Of a stretch of 64,000 nt of DNA, positions 1-10,300 are shown piece after piece. The stretch is from Bacteroidales bacterium (GTDB lineage Bacteria; Bacteroidota; Bacteroidia; Bacteroidales; Marinifilaceae): positions 1-64,000 of the forward strand of contig SUWY01000008.1 of NCBI GenBank assembly GCA_015061245.1, read 5' to 3'. The position numbers were made by a program, and so were the translations under genes. The notes beneath the pieces are model-generated. The model did not search any database, was not told the DNA's origin, and worked only from the letters and a program-made list of their open reading frames with translations. Each line of letters opens with the position of its first letter. The first letter of the stretch is position 1.

Positions 1-36
1 TCCTGTTGATTTTCAACGAGAAAGCCTATTTTTTAC

Positions 37-73
37 CATAAAAATAAGGCTGCCTAAAACTTGTTAGACAGCC
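37..73 (-). terminator. Rho-independent terminator
   Basis: The inverted repeat GGCTG-C-CTAA (48-57) and TTAG-A-CAGCC (64-73) forms a hairpin with one mismatch. Read on the minus strand it is followed by a T-rich run at 47-37. It starts five bases after the stop codon of the specificity-domain gene and so closes that minus-strand transcript. Confidence 0.7.
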
Positions 74-77
74 CCAT

Positions 78-1118
78 TTAGATGCTTTGTTCGATGATTT
101 TTATTTCAGCGTCAGTAAGTCCATATATATCATAAACGACAGTATCAATTTGTCGTTCTAACGATGATGTATCGTGATTTGGATTACTCTTTTTAAGAGC
201 AATAATCTCATTAACTATCTTGACAATTGAATTTTGAACATCAGGTGAAGCCTTTTTAATCGGGATTTCTGACAGGGGCTTTTGATATAATTCCAATGTC
301 TCGCCCTTACGTTTCCCTTTGTGATATAACCATACATAGTACAACTTTGAGTTAAGAAGTCCTAATATGTACTTTATATGGTAATTTTTATTCGGGTTTG
401 TAATATAATATACATCAGCACTCGCATACCAATCGCATTCATTATAGCCAAATGTGTTTGTTTTGCTTCTCTGCGGGCATACGATTTTAGCACACATGAA
501 AATGTGAGGGTGTGCTGTTCCCATTCTTAATTGATGCCAATACTCGGTCTTTTCGTTGTTTATCTCTCGAATCTTTGTCAGAATAGGTTGATATATCGAA
601 AGACAAGATTTTATAATTTCTTGTTCACTCAAAGGAGTGTCAGATGACGAAAATATCAACCTTTTGGTGGTTGCTTCATTAGTGCAATAACGGCTTATAT
701 CTGAATTTTTATAAAAGTCTTTATAGAATGGAAAATTCTGAACTAATTGAATAGTATCGCTATCTCTAAAATAGCTACAATCCAATACGAACACTCCGTC
801 ATCTTTGCGTATATCATTACATTGGATATAGTCAGCATCAGCATATTTCATATTGTGGTTGGTAATACTATCACATCCGCCCATAATGCCTGCATTAACT
901 TCTGCAATATTACCTAATGTGTTATTACCTAACTGAATTTTATCCAATAATGATGATAATGGATTATCACTACTACTTAACTCTTCTGTAGCATACTTGG
1001 ATTTAGAATCATAAAAACGCCAGGTTGGAATGCCTAATTCATCTAATCTGGACTTGTAAGACATTCCATGGCTCTTACAATAATGCATTATCTCTGCTAC
1101 TTCTTCTTTAGTCATCAT
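78..1118 (-). CDS. Orphan TaqI-like C-terminal specificity domain protein (type IIG R-M remnant)
   Basis: The 346 residues resemble only the DNA-recognition and C-terminal part of Eco57I/type IIG restriction-methyltransferases. They contain the characteristic patch PFYKDFYKNSDISRY (about residues 129-143), a stretch KYILGLLNSKLYYVW, and the family ending VVYDIYGLTDAEIKIIE. No methyltransferase NPPY motif, SAM site or nuclease motif is present, whereas whole family members are usually 900-1200 residues. The frame is open for only about 15 codons upstream of the ATG before a TAA near 1160, so the 5' part is missing, not merely mis-started. It may be a decayed remnant or, less likely, a stand-alone recognition subunit. 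It lies downstream of the PHP-ATPase pair, separated by 136 bases. Confidence 0.62.
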   Translation of the reverse strand: MMTKEEVAEIMHYCKSHGMSYKSRLDELGIPTWRFYDSKSKYATEELSSSDNPLSSLLDKIQLGNNTLGNIAEVNAGIMGGCDSITNHNMKYADADYIQCNDIRKDDGVFVLDCSYFRDSDTIQLVQNFPFYKDFYKNSDISRYCTNEATTKRLIFSSSDTPLSEQEIIKSCLSIYQPILTKIREINNEKTEYWHQLRMGTAHPHIFMCAKIVCPQRSKTNTFGYNECDWYASADVYYITNPNKNYHIKYILGLLNSKLYYVWLYHKGKRKGETLELYQKPLSEIPIKKASPDVQNSIVKIVNEIIALKKSNPNHDTSSLERQIDTVVYDIYGLTDAEIKIIEQSI

Positions 1119-1254
1119 AATTGGTGAATTTTTATGATGACAAAGGGCGAATATTTAAAATCTTATTGAAATACGTGGCTTACCGAGAGCTTACACTAAA
1201 CCGACATAGATTTTATGATAAAAAATCAAGGGATAACCAATCCTGCAATAAAGT

Positions 1255-1548
1255 TTATTCTAAACAATATTTATTATATGCGTCCTTATATATATTTCGT
1301 ACTTCTTCCTTAAACGCAACTCTTCTATTATGCAACTCTGTCAACTGTCCATTAATTTGTTGATAAATAATTCTATGCGCTGGATTAGGAAGTGCCACTT
1401 CATCATATGTATCTGTTTCAAAATCCTCATCTTCTATAGCAGCATGAGCTAGATTCAACAAATCTTCTTTGGTCATGTCTGTCACAACTATCCAATTTTC
1501 ACCCTTTGCAAAATAGGCTTTTTGGTCTTCAATTTTTAAGTGTTTCAT
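1255..1548 (-). CDS. Small hypothetical protein, partner of PHP-ATPase
   Basis: This is a 97-residue acidic protein that I do not recognise. It has no signal peptide or membrane segment. The sequence looks like one compact alpha/beta domain, with a basic C-terminal helix from about residue 72. Its ATG lies inside the end of the upstream PHP-ATPase gene (20-base overlap), so the two are almost certainly translationally coupled and may form a two-protein system. An immunity, sensor or effector role is possible, but nothing in the sequence decides between them. Confidence 0.6.
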   Translation of the reverse strand: MKHLKIEDQKAYFAKGENWIVVTDMTKEDLLNLAHAAIEDEDFETDTYDEVALPNPAHRIIYQQINGQLTELHNRRVAFKEEVRNIYKDAYNKYCLE

Positions 1549-3568
1549 ATATATCTTTTCTTTCTGAATATGCTTGCTCTCCAGCCTCTAGGCTATTTAA
1601 TGTAATTTTATAATTTTCAATGGAATTACCATTTACATCCTCTAATGATTTAGCTGTAGGGTATCCACTATAAATATTAAACCGAACTTCATCTGCATCA
1701 ATTTTTTTCTCAGTATAAAGAATATAATCAGGCTTGATAGAACCACCTATTGTATTATTATGGGTTGAAATAATCACAGGCATATTTTCCGCCATTTCTT
1801 TAATAAATTTATTCACCTCATTTTTGAGGAATAGATTATCAAATGAAGATTCTGGCTCATCAATAATGAGAATATCGCACAAAATAGCATCTTTAATTTT
1901 CTGCAAAAAATTAAATTCGGATCTTTCTCCACCTGACACAGGCAAACCCGAAGAATTTAGAATATTATAATCTATGGCTGCAAACAATTTGTGAATACGG
2001 TCACTCTCTATACCTACCGATTTAAGTTCTTCTAGATATTGAATTGGATTGCTATATTTAGAGAACGCATTAGCAAGTGATACTTGTTTTAATCCTACGG
2101 ATTTCAAATCTGTAGCATTTACAAATGGGCGTGCAGATACACTTATTGTAAAGTGCCCTGCTTTTTCTGTGCTTATAGTCCTATTTTTCTTTATAGCAAT
2201 AGCCACTAGAGAAAACACCTCTCGCTTTTTCTTATTAATAAAATACTGATATAGGTCTATATTTGGAATGCGTGGAGCTGCCGATTTCAATTGTAAAGCA
2301 TCTTTTACCATCTTTATCATATTATTCACATCCCTGTAATATAGATTAATAGTGTTATTATTCCAATATTGTTCTATTAATTCTTTTAAAAGTGCTTTCA
2401 GTGAGTCGTTATTCAAATATTGACTTACAAGAGGTTTATATTGCTGTGACTCTAACAATGTTTGTATCGCATTTACAAGCTTTTTTATTTCATCATTATT
2501 AATTTCCTTAAAATTACTCTCATTGAATAGTTTTGACTTTGAGAACACATCGTTAATATCACTTTGCTGCGCTGAAGACATTACCGCTTCAATGTACTTT
2601 TGCAATTTTATTTCATCTTCATCCGCCGAAATAGTTCTTAGCATATCTGTAACTATAATGCTAAATTCATGCAAAAATTCTTCTGCTGAATTCTCCTGCC
2701 TAACCTTTAAGTCATTTTCAAACTGATCAGAATCGCTACTACTTGTATTAAGCAACTCAAATTGTTTGATATACTTTGCCTTATTACTGAAACGGCTAGC
2801 AATGGCATTCAATGTATAAGTCTTTCCCGTAGATCGTTTTCCAAACATAATATTAAGCCCAGTAGATAGCATCTGTCCGTTCGGGAAGATTTGAAATAAC
2901 TTAACACCTTTTTCCGAAGTCAGTGAAACTTTAGTTTTATCCATTAGACATAATTTTAGCGAATTGATATTCACCTGATCAATATCAATAAATGTATGAC
3001 TAACAGGGTATCTATCTGGGGTAACACCTTTTTCTATTCGGAAGTCACTAAAATATACTGGAGTAAGTTCGGACTCTTTCTTCTCCATATATATAAATTT
3101 TTTGACACTTGAAACCTCTCCTGCTATTATATTTCGTCCCAATTTACTTATAACATCTTTATGCAGTTTGGGTTCTTTTTCATAGTGTGGAATAAGCAAA
3201 TACCTACTTAGGTCACCAAAAATCCTCATAAAGGTGTCATAAGAGATATCATCATCTTTTGTTTTTATTAGATTTCTTACTTCTTCGCATTTGGCATTGA
3301 AATCAAACAATGTCCCATCATCATTATTTGCTATAACAAGAATATGTCCATTATCTAAATCAACCTCTATTCCAGGCAAAACAACAATCTGAGGCAATGA
3401 GTTTTTGATTTCTTGAAATTGAGAATAGTCAAACAAATTATGATTTGTTATGGCAATCACATCCAATTCTGTCTTTTCAACATAATCGAGTAAAACATCC
3501 TTATCGTATGTAAACATACAATCTGATACAGATGGTACGGTATGAATGTGTAGATCACATCTTTTCAT
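1529..3568 (-). CDS. PHP-domain / ABC-type ATPase fusion protein
   Basis: This 679-residue protein joins an N-terminal PHP phosphoesterase to a split RecF/SMC-like ABC ATPase. PHP metal ligands are visible as D5-L-H7-I-H9, T41-N-H43-N and the GIEVD stretch (E68). The ATPase shows Walker A GKRSTGKT (243-250), a helical insertion of roughly 260-440, the ABC signature SGGERS (545-550), Walker B ILIIDEPESSFD (566-577) and the H-loop STHN (601-604). All key residues are present, so both domains look active. The domain order matches what I recall of TrlF-family AAA-like ATPases, which are often in defence islands. A nuclease or phosphatase gated by ATP-driven sensing is an inference. It overlaps the downstream 97-aa gene by 20 bases. 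Confidence 0.82.
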   Translation of the reverse strand: MKRCDLHIHTVPSVSDCMFTYDKDVLLDYVEKTELDVIAITNHNLFDYSQFQEIKNSLPQIVVLPGIEVDLDNGHILVIANNDDGTLFDFNAKCEEVRNLIKTKDDDISYDTFMRIFGDLSRYLLIPHYEKEPKLHKDVISKLGRNIIAGEVSSVKKFIYMEKKESELTPVYFSDFRIEKGVTPDRYPVSHTFIDIDQVNINSLKLCLMDKTKVSLTSEKGVKLFQIFPNGQMLSTGLNIMFGKRSTGKTYTLNAIASRFSNKAKYIKQFELLNTSSSDSDQFENDLKVRQENSAEEFLHEFSIIVTDMLRTISADEDEIKLQKYIEAVMSSAQQSDINDVFSKSKLFNESNFKEINNDEIKKLVNAIQTLLESQQYKPLVSQYLNNDSLKALLKELIEQYWNNNTINLYYRDVNNMIKMVKDALQLKSAAPRIPNIDLYQYFINKKKREVFSLVAIAIKKNRTISTEKAGHFTISVSARPFVNATDLKSVGLKQVSLANAFSKYSNPIQYLEELKSVGIESDRIHKLFAAIDYNILNSSGLPVSGGERSEFNFLQKIKDAILCDILIIDEPESSFDNLFLKNEVNKFIKEMAENMPVIISTHNNTIGGSIKPDYILYTEKKIDADEVRFNIYSGYPTAKSLEDVNGNSIENYKITLNSLEAGEQAYSERKDIYETLKN

Positions 3569-3840
3569 ATTTTGACACTTATTTTATCTTTAATTTTATC
3601 TGATAGCATAATCCTATTTAGGATAATATCAAACTCAAATGAGAAAAAGTCCTAACAAAATTACAAATAATATCGAGTATTTACATCATATTATGAACTT
3701 AAATTTCCAGAAAAACACTAACTTTGCAACAAAATTAGGATTATACAAATGGGTAAGTGACTATTCCTAGAAAAGGTTGACACTTTTTAGAGCGATTAAC
3801 TAATATAGTTTACATCTAACCTGCTTCAGTTTACAATGTC

Positions 3841-3885
3841 ATTTTTGCGCCCCTATTCTAACCATCAATTTCGGGCGAGGCCTCT
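3841..3885 (-). repeat. Partial copy of CCTCGCCCGAAATT repeat element
   Basis: On the minus strand this segment shares the core CCTCGCCCGAAATT and the following AGAATAG/GGGCGC with the elements at 4338-4471 and 13235-13338. It lacks the hairpin arms. It overlaps the 3' end of the DUF2589 gene and encodes that protein's last residues (EASPEIDG). Confidence 0.5.
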
Positions 3886-4319
3886 GTGCTACCGTCCATA
3901 ATATCCATCATCTTTGACAAAGCTTCTGCCTGTTGTTGTTCGGTAGCAGATACATGCACCTGATATTTCTCAGTTTGATTAGTACTACAAGAGTCCTTAC
4001 GCGCAGAGGTCACATTTCCTGAAAATTTAACTTTACTAGCAAAGCATTTTGCAGATGAATTTGCAGAAGACTCTGCGGTAGAACTTGATATTCCCGCATA
4101 AGACTCGGAAACTTCCGGTTGGAAATCTACATTAATACGGTCAATAAGCAATGAGGGAATTGGAACGAGACCTGTATACGGAGCTTCAATAGGCTGCTCC
4201 ATAAAATTACCAACAACTTTGTTGTTAGCCTCAAGCTCATCAACACCCTTCACCTCTTCACTCTCTGTGTGCACTTTTTGTTTCATAGAGACAAATTTAA
4301 TACTTTTTGTCAAATTCAA
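3858..4319 (-). CDS. DUF2589 domain-containing protein
   Basis: The 153 residues match the second half of the DUF2589 family as I know it. VPIPSLLIDRINVDFQPEV (about 52-70) is the conserved core strand pair, and the end VSATEQQQAEALSKMMDIMDG is the family's C-terminal helix. A long Ser/Thr-rich linker (about 75-115) separates them. Usual members are nearer 180-220 residues and begin with an IGGPL-like segment that is missing here, so the gene is probably shortened at its 5' end or divergent. The last codons come from a dispersed repeat element. The function of the family is unknown to me. It sits between the KAP ATPase and the PHP-ATPase, on the same strand. Confidence 0.6.
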   Translation of the reverse strand: MNLTKSIKFVSMKQKVHTESEEVKGVDELEANNKVVGNFMEQPIEAPYTGLVPIPSLLIDRINVDFQPEVSESYAGISSSTAESSANSSAKCFASKVKFSGNVTSARKDSCSTNQTEKYQVHVSATEQQQAEALSKMMDIMDGSTEASPEIDG

Positions 4320-4337
4320 AACTATCCAATTCCCAAC

Positions 4338-4377
4338 AAAAAACGCACCGGCAACTCTATCAAGTTACACCGGTGCG
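4338..4377 (-). terminator. Rho-independent terminator within repeat element
   Basis: The arms CGCACCGG (4344-4351) and CCGGTGCG (4370-4377) are exact complements, with further pairing in the loop flanks. On the minus strand the hairpin is followed by six T (4343-4338). It would stop transcription coming from the KAP ATPase before DUF2589. The same hairpin type follows rfbD. Confidence 0.7.
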
Positions 4378-4471
4378 CTACTCTATTTTATCTTTAATTT
4401 CGGGCGAGGGCTCAGAAAATTCAGAGTTAAGCCAACACCTCAGAAAACTCTTTATTCACAACCCTATCACG
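4338..4471 (-). repeat. Terminator-bearing repeat element, copy 2
   Basis: This fills much of the 302-base gap 4320-4621, which holds no gene I can support. Read on the minus strand it runs GATAGGGTTGTG, a 43-base insertion, TCTGAGCCCTCGCCCGA, an AT-rich stretch with AAAATAG, and then the CACCGG hairpin. The copy at 13235-13338 has the same order and orientation without the insertion. The remaining bases (about 4480-4621) are AT-rich and featureless apart from the 3' flank of the KAP gene. Confidence 0.6.
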
Positions 4472-4621
4472 CATTAATTGCATATCTGTAAAACATCTGG
4501 ATATGACTTTTTCGGTTCAAGTCAGAATCGTTTTAGATAGTAAATTGGTACATAATGTTGTTTCATTTTCTCAGCAACACTGTTCTTCTAACTGACTACA
4601 AAGGAGCAAATATAAATACAC

Positions 4622-7318
4622 TTATCTTAATCGGCAATTTAAAGAACTAAGAGTTGTAGCAAGTTCTTTCTTAATATCAAATAACCATGCTATGTTCAAA
4701 TTAATCTCATCTAATTTTATTATTGCTTCTTGAACAACACCTATTCGTTTCTTTATTTCTTCTTGAGAAGATTCATCTGTAATATGAGTTAACGAATTGA
4801 TTCCAAACCAAATATCTTGAGCATGTTTTAACAAGTTTGCCTCTTTATTCAAACCATAGTCAATTTTTTCTTGGACATTACCTTGGTTATCAAATTCTAT
4901 CTGATTGTATTTATTAGCCTTATATAGTTCCCAGAAATTTCTAACAAGGTTTATATTCTCTACTCCGTTAGTTTCACAATCGGAAATAAAATTTTCAAAT
5001 TTCGTTGCATCTCCAAAAATCTGTTCCCAAAACGGCTCACATGCGATTGTGTTCAACTCAGGATTAGATGATATACAACCCAAGAATACAAAGTCTTTAA
5101 TATAAATATCAGGACGAGCAATAATTCGTTCTCTGCAAGCATCAAGGCATTCCCTATCTAATATGATGTGGCGAGACGATGGTTCCATATGATCAATACA
5201 ATTATACAACCATCCTTTCATAACCTGCAAATCATCAAACTCAGGACATACTTTGAGAAACTGACGCTTAATGCTGGGCCAAATATCAGCGTCTTTAATG
5301 AGTTGCTCCTCCTCTTTTATCTTATGAGTGCAAAAGGCAGAATGAATATATCTAACTAATTGAAAATTACTATCTTTTTTTTCATCTACAATTATTCCCA
5401 AAAGCCGATCTTTATATTTCTCCATATTAAGATTATATTTTTTGTCGTAACCTTTAAGATTGTAGAGATATATCAATCTAATAAACAACCAATATGCTCT
5501 TGATTCAGGCCGCTTAACTGCAAGATAAGCAATGACATCGGCAAATCTTAAATAGTTCTCACCACTATTAAACGAATTCATATCAAAATTAAATAGGTAA
5601 GCTATAATGTCATTCAATTGATTCTCGTTTTTCACCCATTCATCAATCTTTCCGTAAGCTTCAGTTATAGTACAATGTAAGATAGATTCCATTTCGCCGA
5701 TACGCATAGTGCCATAGATCTGGTTTACGAAATAGTTGTCAAAACTTTGTGTATCAAAGATATGCCTATAAGTTTCACCACTATATTCAATACTTCTATT
5801 TTGTTTAGGGAATAACTTCACAAGTAAAGATTTAATCTTGCATTCTTCATCAATATCTTTTTTCAAATAATAAAGTTGTCTACTTGAGAAGACGCTACTA
5901 GTTTCTATATATTGCTTTCTGAACAGTTTAGTGTACTCGTCATGATATCTATATTTTATCAACTGAACCAAAACATATTCGAATAGTTTAACATCACCTC
6001 TTACCAACCTATAGTCCATGTAGAATTGGTTGATAAATCGTTTAGCATCTCTCAAAGTTGGCAAGTATTCCTTCAGAAAGTTCTCTACATCATTTAAGGT
6101 TGTCTTGATGGAAGAAGCTTCGTATGCTTTTGCGTTTAACATGCTACACAGATTATCACTTATGTAGTTTGTAATGTAAGAATACGAACGTGATGGGATA
6201 ACAAATTCCAGATTGAAGAATTTGTCCACAAAGCATGCCTCATCTGTATTATTACTTTCTCCAAGTGCTTTATTAACCTGGCTCTTATCATATGCCGTCA
6301 GGAAAATAAGATTAGCAAAAGCCGCATTACTATCTATCAACTTCAGTACTTCGAGTATTTCTTCCTTAGACAATCGGTCAAAATCATCAATAAGAACTAA
6401 AACCTTTTTCCCTATATGAGCAAAAGACTTTTTCAGTTTATCCTTTAAGTTCTCCTTATCCCATATCCTATAAAAACTTACTACTTTTTCAATTACTCCT
6501 CTATTATCTATCAATTGTAGAGATGACATGTAATCTTTCATTACACTACTGCACCCACTATCGTATTTCGACAGTACACAAGTAATCAAATTGAAGAAGT
6601 CTTCTTGTATAGTTTGATATGATTTACTATCACGTGGATTGAAATACACAATCTCAAAATCGTTGTCATAAAAGTTCTCCTTGATTAAGTTCAAGAATGA
6701 AGTCTTTCCTGCACCCCACGGAGCCGTAATTGCCAGACTCCATGTTTTAGACTTATCCAAAGATAATATCTCTCCTGCAATCTTTTTTGCCTCTTCTGCC
6801 AGATCAAAAATATCCTCATTTTTACCTTCTATCGGCCAATCTCTAATAATTCCATCTACTTGTGAGCAAATACTATCTTGTTTATTAGAGTGTATCCTAA
6901 TTATATTTATGATTGCCACAATGAGATAGGCAAGTCCAGCAACAATACAAATGTCAACATAAGACACACACCAAAGCCATGGAACAAAATTGTACAATCC
7001 AGAGAAACGGTATCTCAATGTTACGAATAGAATACAAAAAAGTACGAAGATCCATCGTCCATCAAATCTATATCGATAACTCCATTTACTCTTTATATCA
7101 GATGCTACAACAAACACTAAAATGCAAACCAATACGAGGCTATACATATTTGCTCTAAATTCAGAGAGAATAGGCATGACCATTTCGTCAAACAAGCATT
7201 TCAAATTATCTTCGTAGCTTGTCATTATAAAAGCAAAAGACAGAAAAGCTAATATATATTGCAAATAAGACTTATTGCTCTTAAATTCATTTAGAAATTT
7301 ATTTAACGTTTTCTTCAT
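4622..7318 (-). CDS. KAP family P-loop NTPase, membrane-anchored
   Basis: This 898-residue protein begins with about four hydrophobic membrane segments (near 17-33, 57-73, 89-101 and 118-141). A KAP NTPase core follows: Walker A APWGAGKTS (199-207), FNPRDS after it, and Walker B KVLVLIDDFDRLS (305-317). It then has the typical KAP region LTAYDKSQVNKAL and a roughly 500-residue helical C-terminal part. Membrane segments inside or before the NTPase domain are normal for KAP proteins, the family that includes phage-exclusion protein PifA. It lies 73 bases downstream of the protease-STAND gene on the same strand, so it may be a third component of that module. This is inference; no nuclease or effector domain is evident. 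Confidence 0.82.
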   Translation of the reverse strand: MKKTLNKFLNEFKSNKSYLQYILAFLSFAFIMTSYEDNLKCLFDEMVMPILSEFRANMYSLVLVCILVFVVASDIKSKWSYRYRFDGRWIFVLFCILFVTLRYRFSGLYNFVPWLWCVSYVDICIVAGLAYLIVAIINIIRIHSNKQDSICSQVDGIIRDWPIEGKNEDIFDLAEEAKKIAGEILSLDKSKTWSLAITAPWGAGKTSFLNLIKENFYDNDFEIVYFNPRDSKSYQTIQEDFFNLITCVLSKYDSGCSSVMKDYMSSLQLIDNRGVIEKVVSFYRIWDKENLKDKLKKSFAHIGKKVLVLIDDFDRLSKEEILEVLKLIDSNAAFANLIFLTAYDKSQVNKALGESNNTDEACFVDKFFNLEFVIPSRSYSYITNYISDNLCSMLNAKAYEASSIKTTLNDVENFLKEYLPTLRDAKRFINQFYMDYRLVRGDVKLFEYVLVQLIKYRYHDEYTKLFRKQYIETSSVFSSRQLYYLKKDIDEECKIKSLLVKLFPKQNRSIEYSGETYRHIFDTQSFDNYFVNQIYGTMRIGEMESILHCTITEAYGKIDEWVKNENQLNDIIAYLFNFDMNSFNSGENYLRFADVIAYLAVKRPESRAYWLFIRLIYLYNLKGYDKKYNLNMEKYKDRLLGIIVDEKKDSNFQLVRYIHSAFCTHKIKEEEQLIKDADIWPSIKRQFLKVCPEFDDLQVMKGWLYNCIDHMEPSSRHIILDRECLDACRERIIARPDIYIKDFVFLGCISSNPELNTIACEPFWEQIFGDATKFENFISDCETNGVENINLVRNFWELYKANKYNQIEFDNQGNVQEKIDYGLNKEANLLKHAQDIWFGINSLTHITDESSQEEIKKRIGVVQEAIIKLDEINLNIAWLFDIKKELATTLSSLNCRLR

Positions 7319-7391
7319 AATAGAATAACTATTTTAGGACAAGACACCTTCACAATTATGCGTCATCCAGATTTCATCTTGAGTTATAATC

Positions 7392-10300
7392 CTATATGTA
7401 ATAATCCCTAATCAGATAAGCGATAGAAGAGCCATTTGATATCAAACCATTCAGTATTTCCACATAAGCGGCTCTTAAAACATTATCTCTACGAATAGTA
7501 TCCCTTATTATAGAATCATCATATAAATCCTCGACTGCATCTTGCCATTGCTTCATCGAATGCCTATCTCTTGATGATTGACGAAGAATAGCTTTATCTA
7601 TATGCCTTAAGCAAGCAGGCATAAGCCACCTAAAACCAGTCTTGCAAACAAGCCAAGGCAGGTAAGAAACGCCCTCTTGAGGTAGTATATGCAAAAGTTT
7701 ATAGATATGTTCATTCGCGCCATTAACGATTTCCCAATTTTCAAGCAAACTGGGTTTCATCACATCAAAACTAAGCATGAGCGAAGGAAGAACTTCCATC
7801 GCATTATTCTTCTTATACCACTCAAACATAATCTCCCACAACTGCCAGAAAGAATCTTTATTCGCTGGAGTGACCATATAGCAATAGTGGTTGAATATTG
7901 AACCTATCGGACTCTCACGCCTGTCATAATGATACCTAGTCTGTTTCAGACTTGACACCAACCATATTTCTTCTATAAACTTACATCTCTTCTGGGGCTT
8001 CGCAACCATATATGCAGCACAGAACTCCTCTATTCGCATATCTGGCATTTTCACGACGTATCGATCAGACATTTTATCCGTCAAAGCATCCATGAATTGT
8101 TTACAATAGATAAATGCCATCTCGTCTATAATCGTATCCTCTATATCTGTAGGAATCAGTTTGCAAACATGCGCGAATTTATCAATATCGTTTCGTTTAC
8201 TTTCAGTATTGTGAATATATTGCAAGATGATCTTCTCTGCTAATTCTTTATGATTAAGCCAGATCAACGACTTGAAAGAGTTCTCAAAACGAGTAAACAA
8301 AGAGTCATTATCATCTATAGCATCAATTAATCCCCATATTACTTGCAACAAGTTCTCATCATCAGGCAGACGGTCAAGTAAATATACAAGCCCATCAGAG
8401 CTATATTCCGTGTACGGCTGAAACATTCTAGATACCGCAAATTCATAGGTCTCTTGAACAATGATTTCATAGCACCATGCTCGTTCTTCTTTGTTCAGAT
8501 TTTCCCAATGTTTCTTTACACCTAACGCTGCAACCAGTCCTTTTGCTACAAACACACTATCTTGGTCTTTATGTAAGCAATATGCTTCACGCCATTCATC
8601 AATAACCTGTTCAGAATCCTCATCGTAGCGTGTTCTGGAGAGGTTACCGACCGATAGCATCTTATTAAATTGGTTGCTAAACGCCTCATTTTGAACGGCT
8701 TCCTCTTTTATATCCTCGAAAGGACTTCCTTGTAAAATGACCCCCTTATCCGTCTTGCCTATAATTTCATACTGAGCTATATCCATACGACCGGCTGATA
8801 CTTTCTCCAAATAAGTAGTGGCCGTTTCTTTCAGATGCTTGACAAGTTTTCTAAACTTGTCAGCAAAACCCTCGGTCATGGACATTCTTAGGATTATACC
8901 TTCTAAATCCTGTTTTCTATGTGCTAATTTATAGCTATCAGCCACCTCTTTTTGAACATTCTTGGATGCATAGGGGCTTATAGTGGGTGACATTAATTCT
9001 GCGCTTAATCTAGTTTTATCCCATAATATAAAATCTCGGCAACTGTAGATAGGCATAGCTTTCATACCGACAAATATCGGAAATCTTGTAGCGACACTGG
9101 CTAATACTCCCCAAGCACTTACATTGTAACACTTTTTGTAAACAATATCAAATACAGCCAAAAGCCTCTCCCTAGAAAGAGCATACTTAGCACTATCATT
9201 ATTGTTTTTGATGGAGTCCATCATCCACTTCTCAAATGTCATCAAAAGGCTTTCTCTCACGTGTGATTGGTAATTGTTTCCTCTGTACTCGCGCCACATA
9301 TAGTCATTGCCTAAAAGGGTTATTTCATTATCATCCACTACAACTTTTATTTTCTCTAATTCCTGTGTATGAATGCATTTGAGCTTCTCTATATCATAGT
9401 TAAGAATTTCACAAAGGAATTCTATTGCATCTTCTGGGTGAGAATAGAAGAAGCATTTGAAAGAAGTCGTCAATCCGCTGGATTGATGAATCATAGGATA
9501 GTAATCGTGTACGATACCTTCATCATCAAGCCATTCCTGCCTAATTAGAGCTTTATATATATCGGGATATGTATTAATAAAGCCTAGTGTTTCTATACCT
9601 TCGCTGAGCAAAAGAAACTCTTTAATAACTTTGTACTTATAAGAATTTGCTTCTAATGCCTTTTCAACCCACATCTTAATCAGTTCTGGATTCTCATTCA
9701 TCCATTTGAAAAGAAGGCGTATTACATTCTTGTCTGGTTCCTCAAGTATTCTATCATCAGCAAGAGTCTGATTTACGTCATCAGCTAATATGGAAAAGAC
9801 ATATTTTTTTAAATTAGGGGCATCCTTCTCAGAAAGACTGACAAGCTCGCATTGCAGTAACAATGGTATCAAATTGCTTCTATATGCGTTGAAGGCATCT
9901 CTGTTATCATAGAGGAATGTAACAAAGGTATACCATCCCTTCCCAGATGGGAGCATATAATCTGAATTTCTTAATCTCGAGCTTTCATTAATCGACTTAT
10001 GTTTCGTATAAAACTCTTTTACATTCCAGTCCACCTTTCGGAACATATACGATAATGCAACCGATAATCTTCCTAAAAGCAAATTATTGTCATTTAAAAG
10101 AAGGTCTTTTATTGACGTAAGAAATAATGCTCCATTGCCAGAAATCAGGATCGCATAGAATAAGGCATCATAAAACACATCGTACAAGTTAAGCGAAAGA
10201 CTCTCTCTAATGAAAGCATCAAGATTTTGATCTTCCTCAGAGATATGTGTCTCAATATACTGACGGAAGATGTTTCTTGACGCAATGTTCGAATCTATAT

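Noticed and set aside
3720-3860. Plus-strand promoter-like TAACTTTG followed by ATG at about 3750
   Set aside because: The frame after that ATG stops within four codons, and no plus-strand gene follows. The 289-base gap 3569-3857 shows only AT-rich sequence, so it is probably chance or debris.
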